Position numbers and translations under genes: made by a program. A DNA stretch of 64,000 nt from Palaemon carinicauda (taxonomy: Eukaryota > Arthropoda > Malacostraca > Decapoda > Palaemonidae): positions 13,651,289-13,715,288 of the forward strand of contig NC_090744.1 in NCBI RefSeq assembly GCF_036898095.1, written 5' to 3'. This document shows positions 63,435 through 64,000 of this stretch, piece by piece. Under the pieces are notes generated by a model. That model ran no database searches. It worked only from the letters and a program-made list of their open reading frames with translations, and was not told where the DNA came from. Position 1 is the first letter of the stretch, and the number at the start of each line of letters is the position of its first letter.

Positions 63435-64000
63435 AAGTCCCCCCCTCTATATCCAGTATTTTGTCCCCCTTCTCTATTCATGTCCAACTAGAAGTCCCCT
63501 CCCTCTATATCCAGTATTTTGTCCCCCTTCTCTATTCATGTCCAACTAGAAGTCCCCCCCTCTATATCCAGTATTTTGTCCCCCTTCTCTATTCATGTCC
63601 AACTAGAAGTCCCCCCTCTATATCCAGTATTTTGTCCCCCTTCTCTATTCATGTCCAACTAGAAGTCCCCCCTCTATATCCAGTATTTTGTCCCCCTTCT
63701 CTATTCATGTCCAACTAGAATTTCCCCCCCCCCCACTCTATATCCAGTATTTTGTCCCCCTTCTCTATTCATGTCCAACTAGAAGTCCCCCCCTTCTATA
63801 TCCAGTATTTTGTCCCCCTTCTCTATTCATGTCCAACTTGAAGTCCCCCCCTCTATATCCAGTATTTTATCCCCCTTCTCTATTCATGTCCAACTAGAAG
63901 TCCCACCCCCCTCTATATCCAGTATTTTGTCCCCTTTCTCTATTCATGTCTAATTATAAGTTTCCTCCCCCCCTCTATATCCAGTATTTTGTCCCCCTTC

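Larger units (their letters stand above)
4540..64000. repeat. ~58-bp C-rich satellite array, about 1,025 copies, open at window end
   Basis: The unit is a 50-bp body followed by a C tract. The body runs TCTATATCCAGTATTTTGTC, CCCCTTCTCT, ATTCATGTCC, AACTAGAAGT; the tract is mostly 7, 8 or 9 C, giving units of 57, 58 or 59 bp. The first copy is partial, entering at TCTCTATTCATG just after unique DNA, and the last is cut by the window end. About 59.5 kb divided by 58 gives roughly 1,025 copies. A typical 58-bp unit has 22 C, 20 T, 11 A and 5 G, and no CpG. All three minus-strand frames contain a stop within each unit (TAG, TGA, TAG). On the plus strand one frame always ends in ATG-TCC-AAC-TAG, while the other two stay open only because of the repeat. 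I see no gene inside. I do not recognise this satellite family. Confidence 0.98.
46501..64000. repeat. Heterogeneous right part of the satellite
   Basis: Diverged units become frequent, with about 40 TAATTATAAG-type or hybrid units between 51 and 64 kb. Junctions of the form CTAGAATTTCCCC appear near 46580, 51548, 60009, 60478, 61246, 62428 and 63719. Body mutations accumulate: GTCTTCTC with the C5 tract lost near 51404, TTCAGTTTAATT near 52835, TTCAATGTC near 53133, CTCTAATCC near 61722, TTCAGGTCC near 61813, CTATCCATG near 62353 and TTATCCCC variants after 60.9 kb. The rise in divergence suggests that the right end of the array may be near, although it lies outside the window. Confidence 0.75.

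Noticed and set aside
4540..64000. Hundreds of plus-strand frames of 60-260 codons with SPFSIHVQLEV or LYIQYFVPLLYSC peptides
   Set aside because: All are translations of the same repeat, mostly opening at TTG. Lengths depend only on where C-tract changes shift the frame. There is no conserved frame, promoter or non-repeat domain.
4540..64000. CRISPR-like array
   Set aside because: Repeats are directly adjacent with no unique spacers and no cas genes, and the flanking DNA looks eukaryotic.
4540..64000. Telomeric or rDNA spacer repeat
   Set aside because: No TTAGG or TTAGGG-type repeat and no rRNA sequence is present; the unit is far longer than a telomere repeat.

Overview
The window is eukaryotic non-coding DNA made almost entirely of tandem repeats. 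I find no supportable protein-coding gene, RNA gene, CRISPR array or complete mobile element. Long AAT and AG microsatellites, a perfect-phase 29-bp minisatellite and a C-rich satellite of at least 59 kb point to a repeat-rich animal genome. Microsatellite-rich arthropods such as decapod crustaceans would fit, but no gene is present to place the organism and this is inference only.

Layout: 1-1332 is AT-rich unique flank holding an (AAT)n tract (121-167), two hairpin-forming inverted repeats (602-660 and 884-919), a G10 run (842-851) and (AG)30 (1251-1310). 1333-4173 is a minisatellite of 98 copies of a 29-bp unit with no net length change across 2.8 kb; its right half carries a 17-unit (493-bp) higher-order repeat. 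4174-4539 is a unique spacer with a C12 tract. From about 4540 to the window end (64000) runs one satellite with a unit near 58 bp, about 1,025 copies, continuing past the edge. Each unit is a 50-bp body plus a C tract usually of 6-10 bases, and nearly all length variation lies in that tract.

The large array has internal organisation. Its left edge (to about 7.87 kb) and right part (from about 46.5 kb, strongest after 51 kb) are rich in a diverged unit type carrying TCTAATTATAAGTTTCCT. The interior from 7.9 to 28.9 kb is much more uniform. A cluster of private indels sits at 28.9-31.9 kb. Local higher-order repeats are visible: a dimer (19.65-20.2 kb), a C8/C9 dimer (13.8-14.2 kb), a C8-C9-C9 trimer (56.1-56.7 kb), a nine-unit motif repeated 1,103 bp apart (23.2 and 24.3 kb) and an exact 207-bp duplication 471 bp apart (62.76 and 63.23 kb). 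The array is almost free of CpG, strongly strand-asymmetric (C on +, G on -) and offers over 2,000 C runs. The many open frames seen on the + strand are by-products of the repeat, not genes. The best candidates for something new are the satellite itself, its higher-order structure and its possible non-B DNA behaviour.
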